In this document: piece after piece, positions 44,635-54,297 of the stretch | Layout of the letters: each line of letters begins with the position of its first letter | Numbering within the stretch: position 1 is the stretch's first letter | NCBI RefSeq assembly: GCF_000001735.4 | Contig: NC_003071.7 | Location: 13,881,151-13,945,150 of the forward strand | Length of the DNA stretch: 64,000 nucleotides | Reading direction: 5' to 3' | From: Arabidopsis thaliana | Taxonomy: Eukaryota > Streptophyta > Magnoliopsida > Brassicales > Brassicaceae | Notes under the pieces: generated by a model | The model's input: the letters and a program-made list of their open reading frames with translations, nothing else | What the model was told of the DNA's origin: nothing | Database searches by the model: none | Translations under genes and position numbers: made by a program

Positions 44635-45636
44635 ATGGTGATGAAGATTGCGATAGCAACAGAGAGAACAGATCTTCCTCGTTTGGTATCTACTGCAATT
44701 AGAGCTTCTAATTCGCAGAATGCTTCTGATGTTGAACGTTGCTTTGATGTTCTTCGATACTTGAAGGGTTTGAATCTCTCTGTCAAAAATCTTTCCCATT
44801 CCAAAGTGATACTTCCCTTGGAGAGTCTGAGAGATCACGAAAACCCTAAGATACGAACGGAAGCTCACGTCTTGTTCACTTCATGGATGAAGACTTTTTA
44901 CTCCAGCGGACAAAACTCTTCTTCTACTTGCAACAAACCTAATCCCCTGAAACTGAAGAAAGTTGTTAAAGCGTGTTCGGAGTTGAAGAAGAAGAACGAA
45001 GAGCAACTATCTCATGGTTTTGCGGTACTTAAGGCTAAGAAAGAGACTGTTTTTTTGGGGATGAAGAAGAACGAAGATGAGAGATCTAGGGTTCATGAAA
45101 CCAGAGAGATGAAACAAATTGGTGATTCCAAGTCTTTTGCATTGATGAGGACTATCGAGAAGAAGAAGCAATCGGCCTCACCAATTCAAGGTTCTAAAAA
45201 CCCTAGATCCGGGGCGGGTGAAACGGGAGTGATTAAGAAAATTTTGAGGAAGCCTGACTTTTGCTGCAAGTCTGTTCCATCAAGGCCTCCTCTCAACATG
45301 AAGAAGCATCAACCGGTGAAAGCATTTGAAAACCCTAAAACTTGTCTTGTGTTGAAGAAGAACTCACCGGAGATGTTGGAGCTATTCGAGATGGCCAAGA
45401 AGTCAGCAGATGTTGCCAATGCCAAGGGATTTCTCGCAGCTAAAGAAGAGGCATCAATATGCGTCGACATACTCGCTTTACTCATGAAATTTTCCATCAT
45501 CTCAACGGCTATTGAAACAAGACGGATCATGGAAAAGCTTGAGCGTCTCACAAAGCACAAAGATAGAAAGATATGCAATGCTGCATTAGCACTTCTCCAC
45601 CATTGGAGGCAGACCATTAGAAATCAACAACAATGA
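44635..45636 (+). CDS. Protein with two TFIIS N-terminal (LW)-like helical domains
   Basis: Intronless, 333 aa. Residues ~10-85 (DLPRLVSTAIRASNSQN, then CFDVLRYLKGLNLSVKNL, ILPLESLRDHENPKIRTEAH, VLFTSWMKTFY) match the TFIIS N-terminal/LW four-helix domain found in TFIIS, MED26 and elongin A. A long basic low-complexity middle follows, rich in Lys (ELKKKNEEQ, AKKETVFLGMKKNED). The C-terminus (~250-333: CVDILALLMKFSIISTAIE, RRIMEKLERLTKHKDRKICN, ALALLHHWRQTI) has the same helix and hydrophobic pattern, so it looks like a second copy of the domain. A nuclear transcription-linked role is likely from the family but no partner can be named. It lacks the TFIIS central domain and zinc ribbon, so it is not TFIIS itself. 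Confidence 0.8.
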   Translation: MVMKIAIATERTDLPRLVSTAIRASNSQNASDVERCFDVLRYLKGLNLSVKNLSHSKVILPLESLRDHENPKIRTEAHVLFTSWMKTFYSSGQNSSSTCNKPNPLKLKKVVKACSELKKKNEEQLSHGFAVLKAKKETVFLGMKKNEDERSRVHETREMKQIGDSKSFALMRTIEKKKQSASPIQGSKNPRSGAGETGVIKKILRKPDFCCKSVPSRPPLNMKKHQPVKAFENPKTCLVLKKNSPEMLELFEMAKKSADVANAKGFLAAKEEASICVDILALLMKFSIISTAIETRRIMEKLERLTKHKDRKICNAALALLHHWRQTIRNQQQ

Positions 45637-46603
45637 GTAGTGTCATCAGAGAATCTGCGGAAGACAAGGGATGGAAATTAGTAGGATCGTGACTTGAAAG
45701 TTTTGGTTTTCTATTCGTTTAGTAAACTAGAGTAGAGTAGCATGCCACTTAAATTCCATTACTTAGAAGCAAACAATGTTATGAGTTAATGAGTTGTGAA
45801 TATATTATATAAGGATTTTCATAATCTCTCGGTGTGTTGTTTCAAGTGGAATGTGTGTTTTTCTTTTGTTTATGCAAATTCATGAAAATGGAGTTTGATT
45901 TGAACGACATGACAAGCAACTATATTATGGAAATGAATTCTTGTGCATAATGGAGCTCTTCTCTCTTGTGTTCCATCGTTATTTATCATCATCATAAAGC
46001 AGAGTAAAACAGAGAAGACAAGATAAAACGAACTTGAAGCCTAAGCAACACAAAGATGAAAGTCTTTACTTAGTAGCAAACTGAAACTGATACACTTTTG
46101 ATATATTCTGGTAACATGTTTGTGGTTAATACAATAGGGATTAACATCTGGTTTGTAGTTTGGTTTTGATATAACTTTACCTTTTTTGGGATTTACAAAA
46201 GAAACTAAAACCAAATAAAATCATTTGGTCTGGTAGATATTCAATGATGAAACACAAAACATAGAATTTATCCTAATGGTTTTATACGAACCATTTATCT
46301 TAATGAACGATTCTATCGCCACTGCTTTCTAGTTCAACAAATTCTTCCTCTTCGTCGTCTGGACAAATAATATGACTTGCATGTGAAGGCATTGTTCCAT
46401 AAACCAATAGACTTATGAATCTCTTTACAAAAAGATCACTGGTGCTTTATAGGAAGAAGTAAGATAATACTTTCCAATTCACAGAGTAATTTGGTTGCAA
46501 AGTTCCAGCAAAACTGTTATTCTGATATATTGAGTATCGAAAAACTTTATGCAAGGGACTTTCATATATAGAGTAAATTTACAAAATGAGTAACACAAAA
46601 TAA
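45637..46603. other. Convergent 3' flanks, no gene seen
   Basis: About 970 bp between the stop of the TFIIS-N-like gene and the stop of PHT1;5. The sequence is AT-rich, and I see no frame or RNA signature worth calling. Confidence 0.6.
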
Positions 46604-48507
46604 TCAAACCGGGACTTTTCTACCGGAATTTGCCACAGTCATCTCCACCACCGTATCTCCGCCGCTTTGTTCCTCATCTTCTCTCGAAATCTCTTCCAAA
46701 GACTTCCCTTTAGACTCCGGAACCAACAGAGTAAAAACAATCCCCAAGAAATTAACACAAGCAAGCATCAACAACGAATTCCTAACACCAATCCCAGGAG
46801 GATAACCAGCATCAGTCTTCTCCGAATCCGAACTCTGCGCCGCGTAAAGAAACCCAAACGCTCCAACAATCGCTCCCGCCTTACCACTCGCCGCCGATAT
46901 CCCATGACAAGTCGATCTCAACCTCGCCGGAAATATCTCAGCAGGAACAACAAACGTCGTCGCATTAGGTCCAAAATTAGCGAAGAACATAGTCAACGAA
47001 TACATAATCAAAAAACCAATTCGATTCTCTCTATGTCTCCAATGATCATAAGGAATCGCTAAAGCGAACATAAAGATCGTCATGAAGATAAATCCCATCA
47101 ACTGGATGAAGAATCGACCGAGTATATCGATGAATGCGACGGTGAACCAGTAACCAGGGACGGTGCCGCAGAGAGCGATTAGGGTTTGAGCTTTTGAGAC
47201 GGTGAAGACTTCGTGGATTGCGTTCATTGTTTCGGCGGCGGGAATCCATCCGATTGCTGTGTAGATGTCTTTTTGGAAGAGGTTGCTGCTGTAATAGGCG
47301 ATGTCTAGGAGGAACCATGTGGTGGTTGTGCCGAGAAGGTGGAGACCGTGACGGCGAGCGAATTCTCTGGTGAATAAACCGAAGGTGAAATTAGGGTTTG
47401 ATGAATTTGAATTTGATTGTGCTTCTTCTTCTGCAATTAGATCCACTTGAAGCACCTGTTGTGTAAATAATAATTACTTTTACACTAATCATCATGGTTT
47501 AGTATGATGATTTAGTATATGATGAAATTAAGTATTAGTTAAGGAACGTGTACCTTAGACATATCGGAGGCGGCTTGTTTGGTATTCCGAGCTACAAGAG
47601 CGGTATACCGAGCAGTTTCCGGCATTTTCATCCGCCAATAATAAGTAAGTAAAGCTGGGATAGCTCCAAACATGAGCACAATCCGCCACACGTAATCCGC
47701 TTGAGGAACAGTGGAGCCAACAGGATCAACCTCGTAGGTGGGCGCTTTGAAGGCATGGTCAAATGTACTCGAGACGATGAGAGACACGATTCCTCCGGCT
47801 AAGATTCCGAAGCCTTGCATAGCGAAGACGGCTGCTATGAAGGCGCCACGTGTTTTCTTGTTGGCGTATTCCGACATGATGGTGGCTGAGAGAGGGTAGT
47901 CGCCGCCTATGCCGAAACCGAGCCAGAACCGGAAGAAACAAAGTGTGGCCATTACTCCGTTAGCTGAGTGACCAAATGATAGACCAGACCCGAGAGAACA
48001 TAGTACCATGAGCATCAAGGTAATACCTATGTGTATTCCAATAATTTTCATTATATACCATTAGTTAATTTAGCCACTAAATACTATAATTAATAGTTCT
48101 AGTATTACCAATGGATCAAATACTTTGAATTAATCTAGATAGATCATTTTAAACGTAAAACTACTAAAACATATGTTAAGGCCAAGAAATTAGCAAAGGT
48201 TACCGTAAACTTTCTTGCGGCCGAGCTTGTCACCGAGCCAACCGAAGAAGAGCTGGCCTGCTAAGGTACCGCAGAAGGCCACACCATTAACAGCGGCAGC
48301 AACATTAGGAGGGAGCGTTCCAGGCTTCTTGGAGCTATCAACGTGGTAGTATATGCGGCCTAGGAGCTTCGTGACGAGGGAGATGCTAAATAGATCGTAA
48401 GCATCAGTGAAAAAACCCATACCCGCGATTACAATCGCTGTGAAATGGTACATCTGCGTTTTGGCTGCGTCCAAAGCGTTCAACACTTCTTTTCCTTTTT
48501 TCGCCAT
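46604..48507 (-). CDS. PHT1;5: High-affinity phosphate transporter PHT1;5
   Basis: Three exons on the minus strand (48507-48204, 48026-47554, 47455-46604) give 542 aa, the usual PHT1 length. Major facilitator superfamily H+/phosphate symporter with 12 membrane helices. Visible hallmarks: the N-terminus [46 protein letters not shown], the PHT1 signature [16 protein letters not shown], the large central loop (after [16 protein letters not shown]), and [19 protein letters not shown] in the second half. The C-terminal tail is hydrophilic ([15 protein letters not shown], then [15 protein letters not shown]). Located in the plasma membrane; PHT1;5 is known for moving phosphate between source and sink organs. 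A GNATATNC (P1BS) match lies about 575 bp upstream of the ATG and fits control by PHR1. No damage seen. Confidence 0.97.
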
Positions 48508-49080
48508 GTTTTTCTCTGTTGTTCAGTCACCTGAGAGAAAATCTTGATACAACAATTTTTGATCACATAGGCTAGTATTTTATAAATGTAATTATTATAT
48601 AGTCAAGATATTGTGAACATGCATGTGACAGTGAGTGCAGTTATCTATGTAAAATTAAATGCAGTTTATAAGCGATTTGTCAAAGGTTGTCTTTTTTGAA
48701 AGAGTCAAGGAAAAGTATGTGTGAGGCCAAGAACCAACGATCCCCTTTTGAAACGTGAGGAATCAATCTAACTTTTTTTTTCTAACGTTAGGAATCAATC
48801 TAACTTTATTAAGCTTGGTTTTGGTTTCTATCTTAAACTAATCAATTTACTACAATTTAATAAAAAATATTTAGTTTATTCTTAAACCAACCAGTTTACA
48901 CTTAACTATAGAGTTACTGTTTTATAACATATAGTTCACTGAAAAAAAAGGATGTATAGAAGAAATATGTACACATAACACATGCATGAGGTGGAAACTT
49001 TGAACTGTTGAAACGCTGAAGTGGAACTAAAGTCTTCAGAGAACTCTAGAAACGAAAAGTACATTTAAAAGAATCTATAA

Positions 49081-49088
49081 GAATATAC
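49081..49088. promoter_or_regulatory. P1BS-like site (GAATATAC) upstream of PHT1;5
   Basis: Matches GNATATNC, the imperfect palindrome bound by PHR1-type MYB factors in phosphate-starvation promoters. It is 574-581 bp upstream of the PHT1;5 start codon on the divergent side. One 8-bp match in AT-rich DNA is weak alone; the downstream gene makes it plausible. Confidence 0.45.
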
Positions 49089-49430
49089 CTTACAAAAATA
49101 TATTTTCCAATGACTTTGTAGTGTCATTAAATATACAACGTAAAACTTTTATGAATACTACACCTCTTGCTGAGGTCGATTGCTTCTCTCACTTACCCTC
49201 TGGATTTCAATTTAACAATTTTAAGATATGGGAAAACGAGAGGATATATATATTAATTTTCTCTAGAATTTTGTATGACGGACTTGAATCAATAGTAGCA
49301 GTAGTAACTTAAATTTAACTCACACAACATTGCATTCCTCACCTAATGTCTAATGAACAATTTTCAATCAAATTAAATTGTAACAACTCAATGGATGAAT
49401 TTTTGTAACTCATATAGATTTTTGTCTATG

Positions 49431-49650
49431 TGCTGAGTATATTGGATGGTAGGCTCTTCGAAGAGGAAGGAGGAAAGGAAGGTGACGTTAGCCGCAAGCA
49501 AATGTATGATTCGTCTATGTTGATGATTAGACAAATGCAAGCGCTCGGACAAGAATTCATTGAGTAATCTTAAAGGAAATATTAGGAATGTTCATAGAAT
49601 TTATCTTTGTTGATTATGTTAAAACTTAAAGAGATTTTCGGTTCTATTAA
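49431..49650 (+). pseudogene. Duplicated 3' fragment of AP4.3A
   Basis: Matches AP4.3A from about codon 807 through its stop and ~70 bp of 3' UTR (37750-37945), including EEEGGKEGDVSRKQMYDSSM and MLMIRQMQAL. Identity is high over about 200 bp. The fragment ends ALGQEFIE before a stop, where AP4.3A ends ALGIH, so the two copies differ by a small indel at the C-terminus. There is no start codon, promoter or kinase domain left. Confidence 0.92.
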
Positions 49651-49972
49651 GAATTCTTGGATGAAATTCATCTAAACCACAATTTCATTCATATGACAAA
49701 CTAATTTGTCATCAAAAAATGTTTTTCCCCCTTTTATTGCTTAAGGCATATCTAGAGAAAGAGTAGTCACACATAATTTATTTTTTAATTAAAAAAAAAT
49801 TATAAACAAATAAATAAATAATCTCAGGAAAAGCATAGAATACATAAAAATTTAAGACAACAATTAGTGACTTTACATAAAAACACAAATTAATAAAATA
49901 TAATCTTTCACATTTTAATAGACTGATAATTAGGTATATGAATATATTCAAGCTACACGACGTATAAATACA

Positions 49973-50033
49973 TGAATCTTTGTAGTATCAACGAAAGTAA
50001 ATTAAAGATTAAATTTCAATGGAGATTAATAAT
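49973..50033 (+). pseudogene. Duplicated 5' fragment of AP4.3A overlapping the RALFL16 end
   Basis: About 60 bp matching AP4.3A codons ~65-84 (35521-35578): TGAATCT-TGTAGTATCAACGA, then ATTTCAATGGAGAT-AATAA, with a small insertion in this copy. It is in the same orientation as the 49431 fragment but lies after it, although it comes from the other end of the gene, so the duplication was rearranged. It is antisense to RALFL16. Confidence 0.85.
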
Positions 50034-50303
50034 GGGACTTTCATCGTCATCGACATTGAAGGATTCAGTATAACGAGCAGCATCACGAGCACACCTGGTA
50101 ATTTTTTCACAACCTCTATGGTAATGGTTAACTGGTTGTTTGACACATGAATTGGGGTTTTTATAGCCACATGCCGGAATTCGGTCTCCTTTAATAGATC
50201 CGTACCCTAATGTTCTTGCTTCTCCACTTCCACAAAACAAAAACATTACAAGCATCATTGTAGCAAATAGAAAAACAATAGGACTCTTCTCGTATGCAAC
50301 CAT
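50016..50303 (-). CDS. RALFL16: RALF-like peptide, clade with four cysteines and no YISY
   Basis: Single exon, 95 aa. The signal peptide is FLFATMMLVMFLFCGSGEA. The mature peptide is ARTLGYGSIKGDRIPACGYK, then NPNSCVKQPVNHYHRGCEKI and TRCARD, with all four RALF cysteines (C-C...C-C) and the RGC...RC end. It lacks an RRXL site and the YISY motif, as in the short RALF clade expressed in pollen and reproductive tissue. A 21-residue tail (AARYTESFNVDDDESPIINL) follows the last Cys, longer than most RALFs. Its last codons and stop lie in antisense AP4.3A-derived sequence (49973-50033). I recall this as At2g32835. Confidence 0.87.
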   Translation of the reverse strand: MVAYEKSPIVFLFATMMLVMFLFCGSGEARTLGYGSIKGDRIPACGYKNPNSCVKQPVNHYHRGCEKITRCARDAARYTESFNVDDDESPIINLH

Positions 50304-51950
50304 ATTTTTTTTTGTTAATTTTCTTCTTAACTATTTTTGGGTTTAATTTGCTACAAGAATTAGTGAGTAATTATTGTATACATTGTTTCAGAAATTTATA
50401 ATGAGACAAGAGTTGGTTAATAAAGTTATGTTGTTACATATGCCAGGGAATAATACATATTCATGGAGTTCATTTGTCATAAACATCTCTTTTTTTTGGG
50501 TTTGTTTTTTTAACTGTGATATTTCAAACAGATAAATCAAATTTTGGAAGGTTTGTCAATATGCCACTATGCCAGCAATGTTTTTTGTTACATAACAAAG
50601 TGTAACTAAAGACTTTTGGTATTTGTGTATTTTAAACGGTGAAAACTTGAAAAACAAAACTACAACATCTTAATCTTAAAGGTCAGTAAGCATTAATCTT
50701 CAAATTAGAAAAGAGTGAGTTGGAAAACAAGAACAAATTAAGCTTGTGGATGGGTCATGTTCGTCGTACTATATGGCCTCTTGTTTCATCCTAAAATCAT
50801 ATTTCGTTCGAAAAAATATATTTTAAAACAAAATTTGAGTAATTGATCTTATATGTAATAAAAATTGTCTACAAATATTAGAAAAATATTGTCCATAATA
50901 ATTTGTATACTTCAAATTAATTTGTCCAGTTACTAGTTACCATTGTCTGCCTGAAAACAAAAATTGTCACCCTAGAATTTCTATAACATTTAGCTAGACA
51001 TCTTGCCTAAAGGACTTCCGATTAACATTACTTAACATAAAACTTGATAAAGCTTCAGTTCCATGTCAGAAAAGTAGGAACGGTGGTGGTACAGCGGTGG
51101 AAGGTTGTGTGCTGCGGAGAAGCTTTACATTTGGACATAGAAGGAGGCTTTGGGGGATGTTTTCTTCGTCGTTGAGAGAGTGAGATCGACGTAGAACCAT
51201 CGGCACAAGCTCCGGCTGAAAAGAAACAAGAGATGAGATGAGGAGAGAATGAATACTATGTTGGAGAGGAATAGAAGAGGAAGAGAAAGCCTCTCAATTT
51301 TTTGCTTATTTAGAGAGATGAAAAGAAAGAAGAAGATGTTAGCCACTATGGCATACTAGCTAGAAAAGACTTTGGGCAATATGGCATTTTCAGAACTACA
51401 GTGATGATAATATGGCTTCACTGTTGATAAAATCTTGTTTTAATGTCCATAGGAGTATTTGTGTCTTAGGAAGTCTTAGATTATGTAGTGATTTTAAGAG
51501 TTTTTGTGACATTTCGTATCATTTGGGAGTTGGAAACAAATAAGATAAAAGAAAATTCAAACACATGACTAAATGTGTTCGTGCTTCCAAGGATGGTCGA
51601 TCAATCTCTGAAATTATGATCGTCCGACCACATGATGATCGATCCAGCGTTCAAAACATGGTCGACCCACCATGACCGAATACTATATTGAAAATTTTAC
51701 TTGTCCAAGAACTACTAGGTGTTCTTGAAAAAAAAAAAAGATAAGAGCTATATAAGTTAACCATCTCAGAAAATCTTGAGATTGTTGATTAGTTTAGAAT
51801 CATCTAATACGAGTGTATGACGAAAATTCAGAGAAAATCTTTCTTATATTACACACAGACATAAGACATAACTCTGGCTCTAAGATAATTTATGTCATTT
51901 CTAAATCAACTGCAAGTATATTCACACCGAAGTCCCTAACTTTAAAATCA
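50304..51950. other. Intergenic, possible old transposon remnant
   Basis: No gene seen. Motifs such as CAATATGCCACTATGCC (~50556) and GGCAATATGGCATTTT (~51374) resemble Mutator-like element ends, but I cannot pair them as inverted repeats. At 51590-51680 there are several GGTCGA/GATCGTCC motifs in both orientations. A 73-residue minus frame at 51125-51346 is low-complexity and not called. Confidence 0.45.
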
Positions 51951-53686
51951 TTACTCGTTCCTGCATTGCTCTCCAAAGGGTGGCAGAAGAAGAGCCAATC
52001 TTGCCTTGTACCTCGCGATTCTCTTTAACCGTTCTTCTCTCAATCTGCAAACAAAACAAACCACACAATTTTGTTCAAAACAAAAAATATTCAATCTTCA
52101 ACCATCGAACTTAGCTTTGATGATATGTTGTGGGACTCACCGAGCGCGGACCTTCTTAGCTCGGTCTATATGTCTTTTCAAAAGATCAGATTCTGACAAA
52201 TGTTTCACAGATTCCTCGTCCTGAAGCTCATCAAGAGAGTTGAAGTAAATAATCAAACTTAGCTTTACCCTTCACAATTACCATTTTAGAAAGAAATCAG
52301 AGAAACACGAAACCTCTTTGTCTTCTTCGCAAATTGCTTCTTCAACTAAATCTTTTGGCAAACTTGTCTCCGTCTTGTCCACAGGTAAAGGCTTTGGCAA
52401 ACATGTCATCATATCAATTCGCTGCGGCTGTAAACAACGTCATTAATCTTCCAAAGATATCAAGAATAGATATACAAAAATCCAAGTGTTGCATTATACT
52501 ACAAAGCAGAAATAAGAAATGGATACGAACCTTAATTCCCTCATGAGCACCATTTCTCAACCAAGATCGACACAGCGAGTATAAAGAAGCTCCCTCGGTT
52601 ATTCTAACCTGCAGAACAAATAAAAAGTATTTAAAATTCCTCAAATGGCGAAGCAAGCGGTTTCGAACGATAATGCAAAACCAAAAAACAAGGATAAAAC
52701 TATACCTTTCTTTTTCTAACGAGGACCAGAGCATCATCCCGGCTCCTAAACACCATGGAAACGAAACAGAGACATTATTAAGTTTCTAGAGTAGTTTCTA
52801 ATTAACAAAGCATAATGGCAAAGAAGATAAAGTACCTGGCCTTCTTATGCCCACTGTTGTCTAGAATTGAAGTTGGAGAAGGAGTAGCCTAACAATCAAA
52901 AATCCAAAATTTACAAAATGTAACCTCACACAAATATCTAACAGAAGTTTCAACCTTTCCTAATTCATTAGAGATTGCTATTCGAATTCTACAATCACCA
53001 AAGCAAATAATCTTCACTTCAACATACACATTTTCACTAACTAGCACAAGCTACAAAAAAAACACTTGACAAAACTATGGAATTAAACAAAAAGATTCAA
53101 ACTTGTTTTGGTAACGAAAACGATAACTAACCCGAGGTTGCAAAAAATGAGGAACTCCTTTCATATGACCGGAACCAAGTTGAGGAGATTGTTGATTCTG
53201 AGGATGTGCAGCTCTCATGAACTGATTCATTGGATCCAAATTCGACACGAATTGGCCATGGTGGTATCCGTAAACTGGCCCTCGAGGAGTATACCCACCT
53301 GGACTAGGACTACCAACTGGATCAGCGACGGAATTGGAATTCTGTCTAACGGGTCGGGTCGGAAACCCTCGACCCGAAGAACCAAACGGGTATATCAGAC
53401 TAGACGGGTCTGGGTGAGGAGGCTGATGAGGCGAATTAGTAACGGAATTCGAACGCCTAATCGGTAAAGGGTTAGTGTAGATATTTTGATGAGGATGATG
53501 ACGATGAAGCGGAGCTATGGCTCTGTACGACGAAGCTGGTGTTTGAGGTTGAGGTTGAGACGACGGCGTTATGACTGTGTTAGGTTGTGTCACCGGAGAT
53601 TCAGATGCGGTGACGATTGGAGTCGATACTGCTACAGAGACGGAAGGATTTGGATTTGGATTGGGATTGGGATCGGGAGTAGACAT
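51951..53686 (-). CDS. Proline-rich LIN37-like protein (putative MuvB/DREAM subunit)
   Basis: Seven exons on the minus strand: 53686-53132, 52888-52836, 52745-52706, 52608-52531, 52427-52314, 52220-52141 and 52044-51951. Total 1,014 nt, 337 aa, all phases agreeing. The N-terminal half is Pro/Ser/Asn-rich and disordered (MSTPDPNPNPNPNP, QPPHPDPSSLIYPFGSSG). The C-terminal half is conserved-looking: RDDALVLVRKRKVRITEGAS, LYSLCRSWLRNGAHEG, MTCLPKPLP, then a charged helix LLKRHIDRAKKVRARLREER and YKARLALLLPP. The block with LY--CR-W-RN followed by LP-P-P and a basic helix is the pattern of LIN37, a core MuvB subunit of the DREAM cell-cycle repressor. I make this match from memory of human LIN37. 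Commonly labelled just proline-rich protein. Confidence 0.72.
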
Positions 53687-54297
53687 TGTTCCGGCGGATT
53701 TTGATTTCTGAGAAATTTGGGGAAAATCAAGTTAAAGACAACGATTCAAAATTTGGTAGCTTTTTCTTTGATTTTCAGGACACGAACTCTTTTTAAGTTC
53801 CTTCTAACTAACTAAACTAGGGCTCGGTATTTAATGTTTTGGTTCGGTTTTTTACTTTTTTCTACTCGGGTCCGGTTCAATGTGAGATTTACATTAACGA
53901 AAATTAATCCAGGATTTTAAAATGCTGATTTAGTTACGGCTGAAATCTTTTTGGGTAACATTTAAACCATAATGCAGCCATCGTATGGTTGGGTTCGGTA
54001 TTAAATGTGACCTTAGTTCTAAGTTTCACAGAAAGAAGTGTAAGCTGTCTGAATCTTGAATTATTTATTTTTCCAATAATAATCCATAAGCTGAGATATC
54101 TGGCCACAGCTCAGAGAATGTGTAAAGTTTAAGACTCTACATAAAACATAATGGATATGGGTGGGGTATATTTAGCAGCAGCACAAAAACAGGGGATGAT
54201 CATCATCTACAAAAAGATTCAAGATTCTGTAATGGCAGCAACATGAAGCTGTTGTTGTTGCATGAGGAAGAAATAGCAATGCGCATCTGAGTGAGTT
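53687..54297. other. LIN37-like gene promoter and 3' flank of the AAK1-type kinase
   Basis: Tandem-arranged minus-strand genes with about 610 bp between. Repeated GGTTCGGT-type motifs occur at 53823-53880 and 53988-54000. No extra gene. Confidence 0.6.

Larger units (their letters stand above)
48508..50015. other. PHT1;5 upstream region and AP4.3A-derived fragments
   Basis: The first part is the PHT1;5 promoter with a P1BS-like site at 49081. From about 49431 it carries sequence copied from the AP4.3A 3' end, and from about 49973 a second AP4.3A block that runs into the RALFL16 stop. A 21-bp direct repeat of GGAATCAATCTAACTTT occurs near 48760 and 48790. Confidence 0.65.

Noticed and set aside
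46667-47318. Arg-rich frames opposite and within PHT1;5
   Set aside because: Shadow frames of the transporter gene; composition follows from its codons.
51125-51346. 73-residue Phe/Leu/Ser-rich minus frame
   Set aside because: Low complexity antisense to purine-rich DNA, with no domain or splice signal.
50540-51420. Mutator-like element suggested by ATATGCCA/TGGCATTTT motifs
   Set aside because: The motifs do not pair as terminal inverted repeats and no target duplication was found.
51590-51690. Dense GGTCGA/GATCG motifs in both orientations
   Set aside because: No consistent spacing or palindrome; I cannot assign a function.
53108-53704. Arg-rich plus-strand frames over the LIN37-like first exon
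   Set aside because: Antisense of Pro/Asn/Ser-rich codons, with no independent start context.
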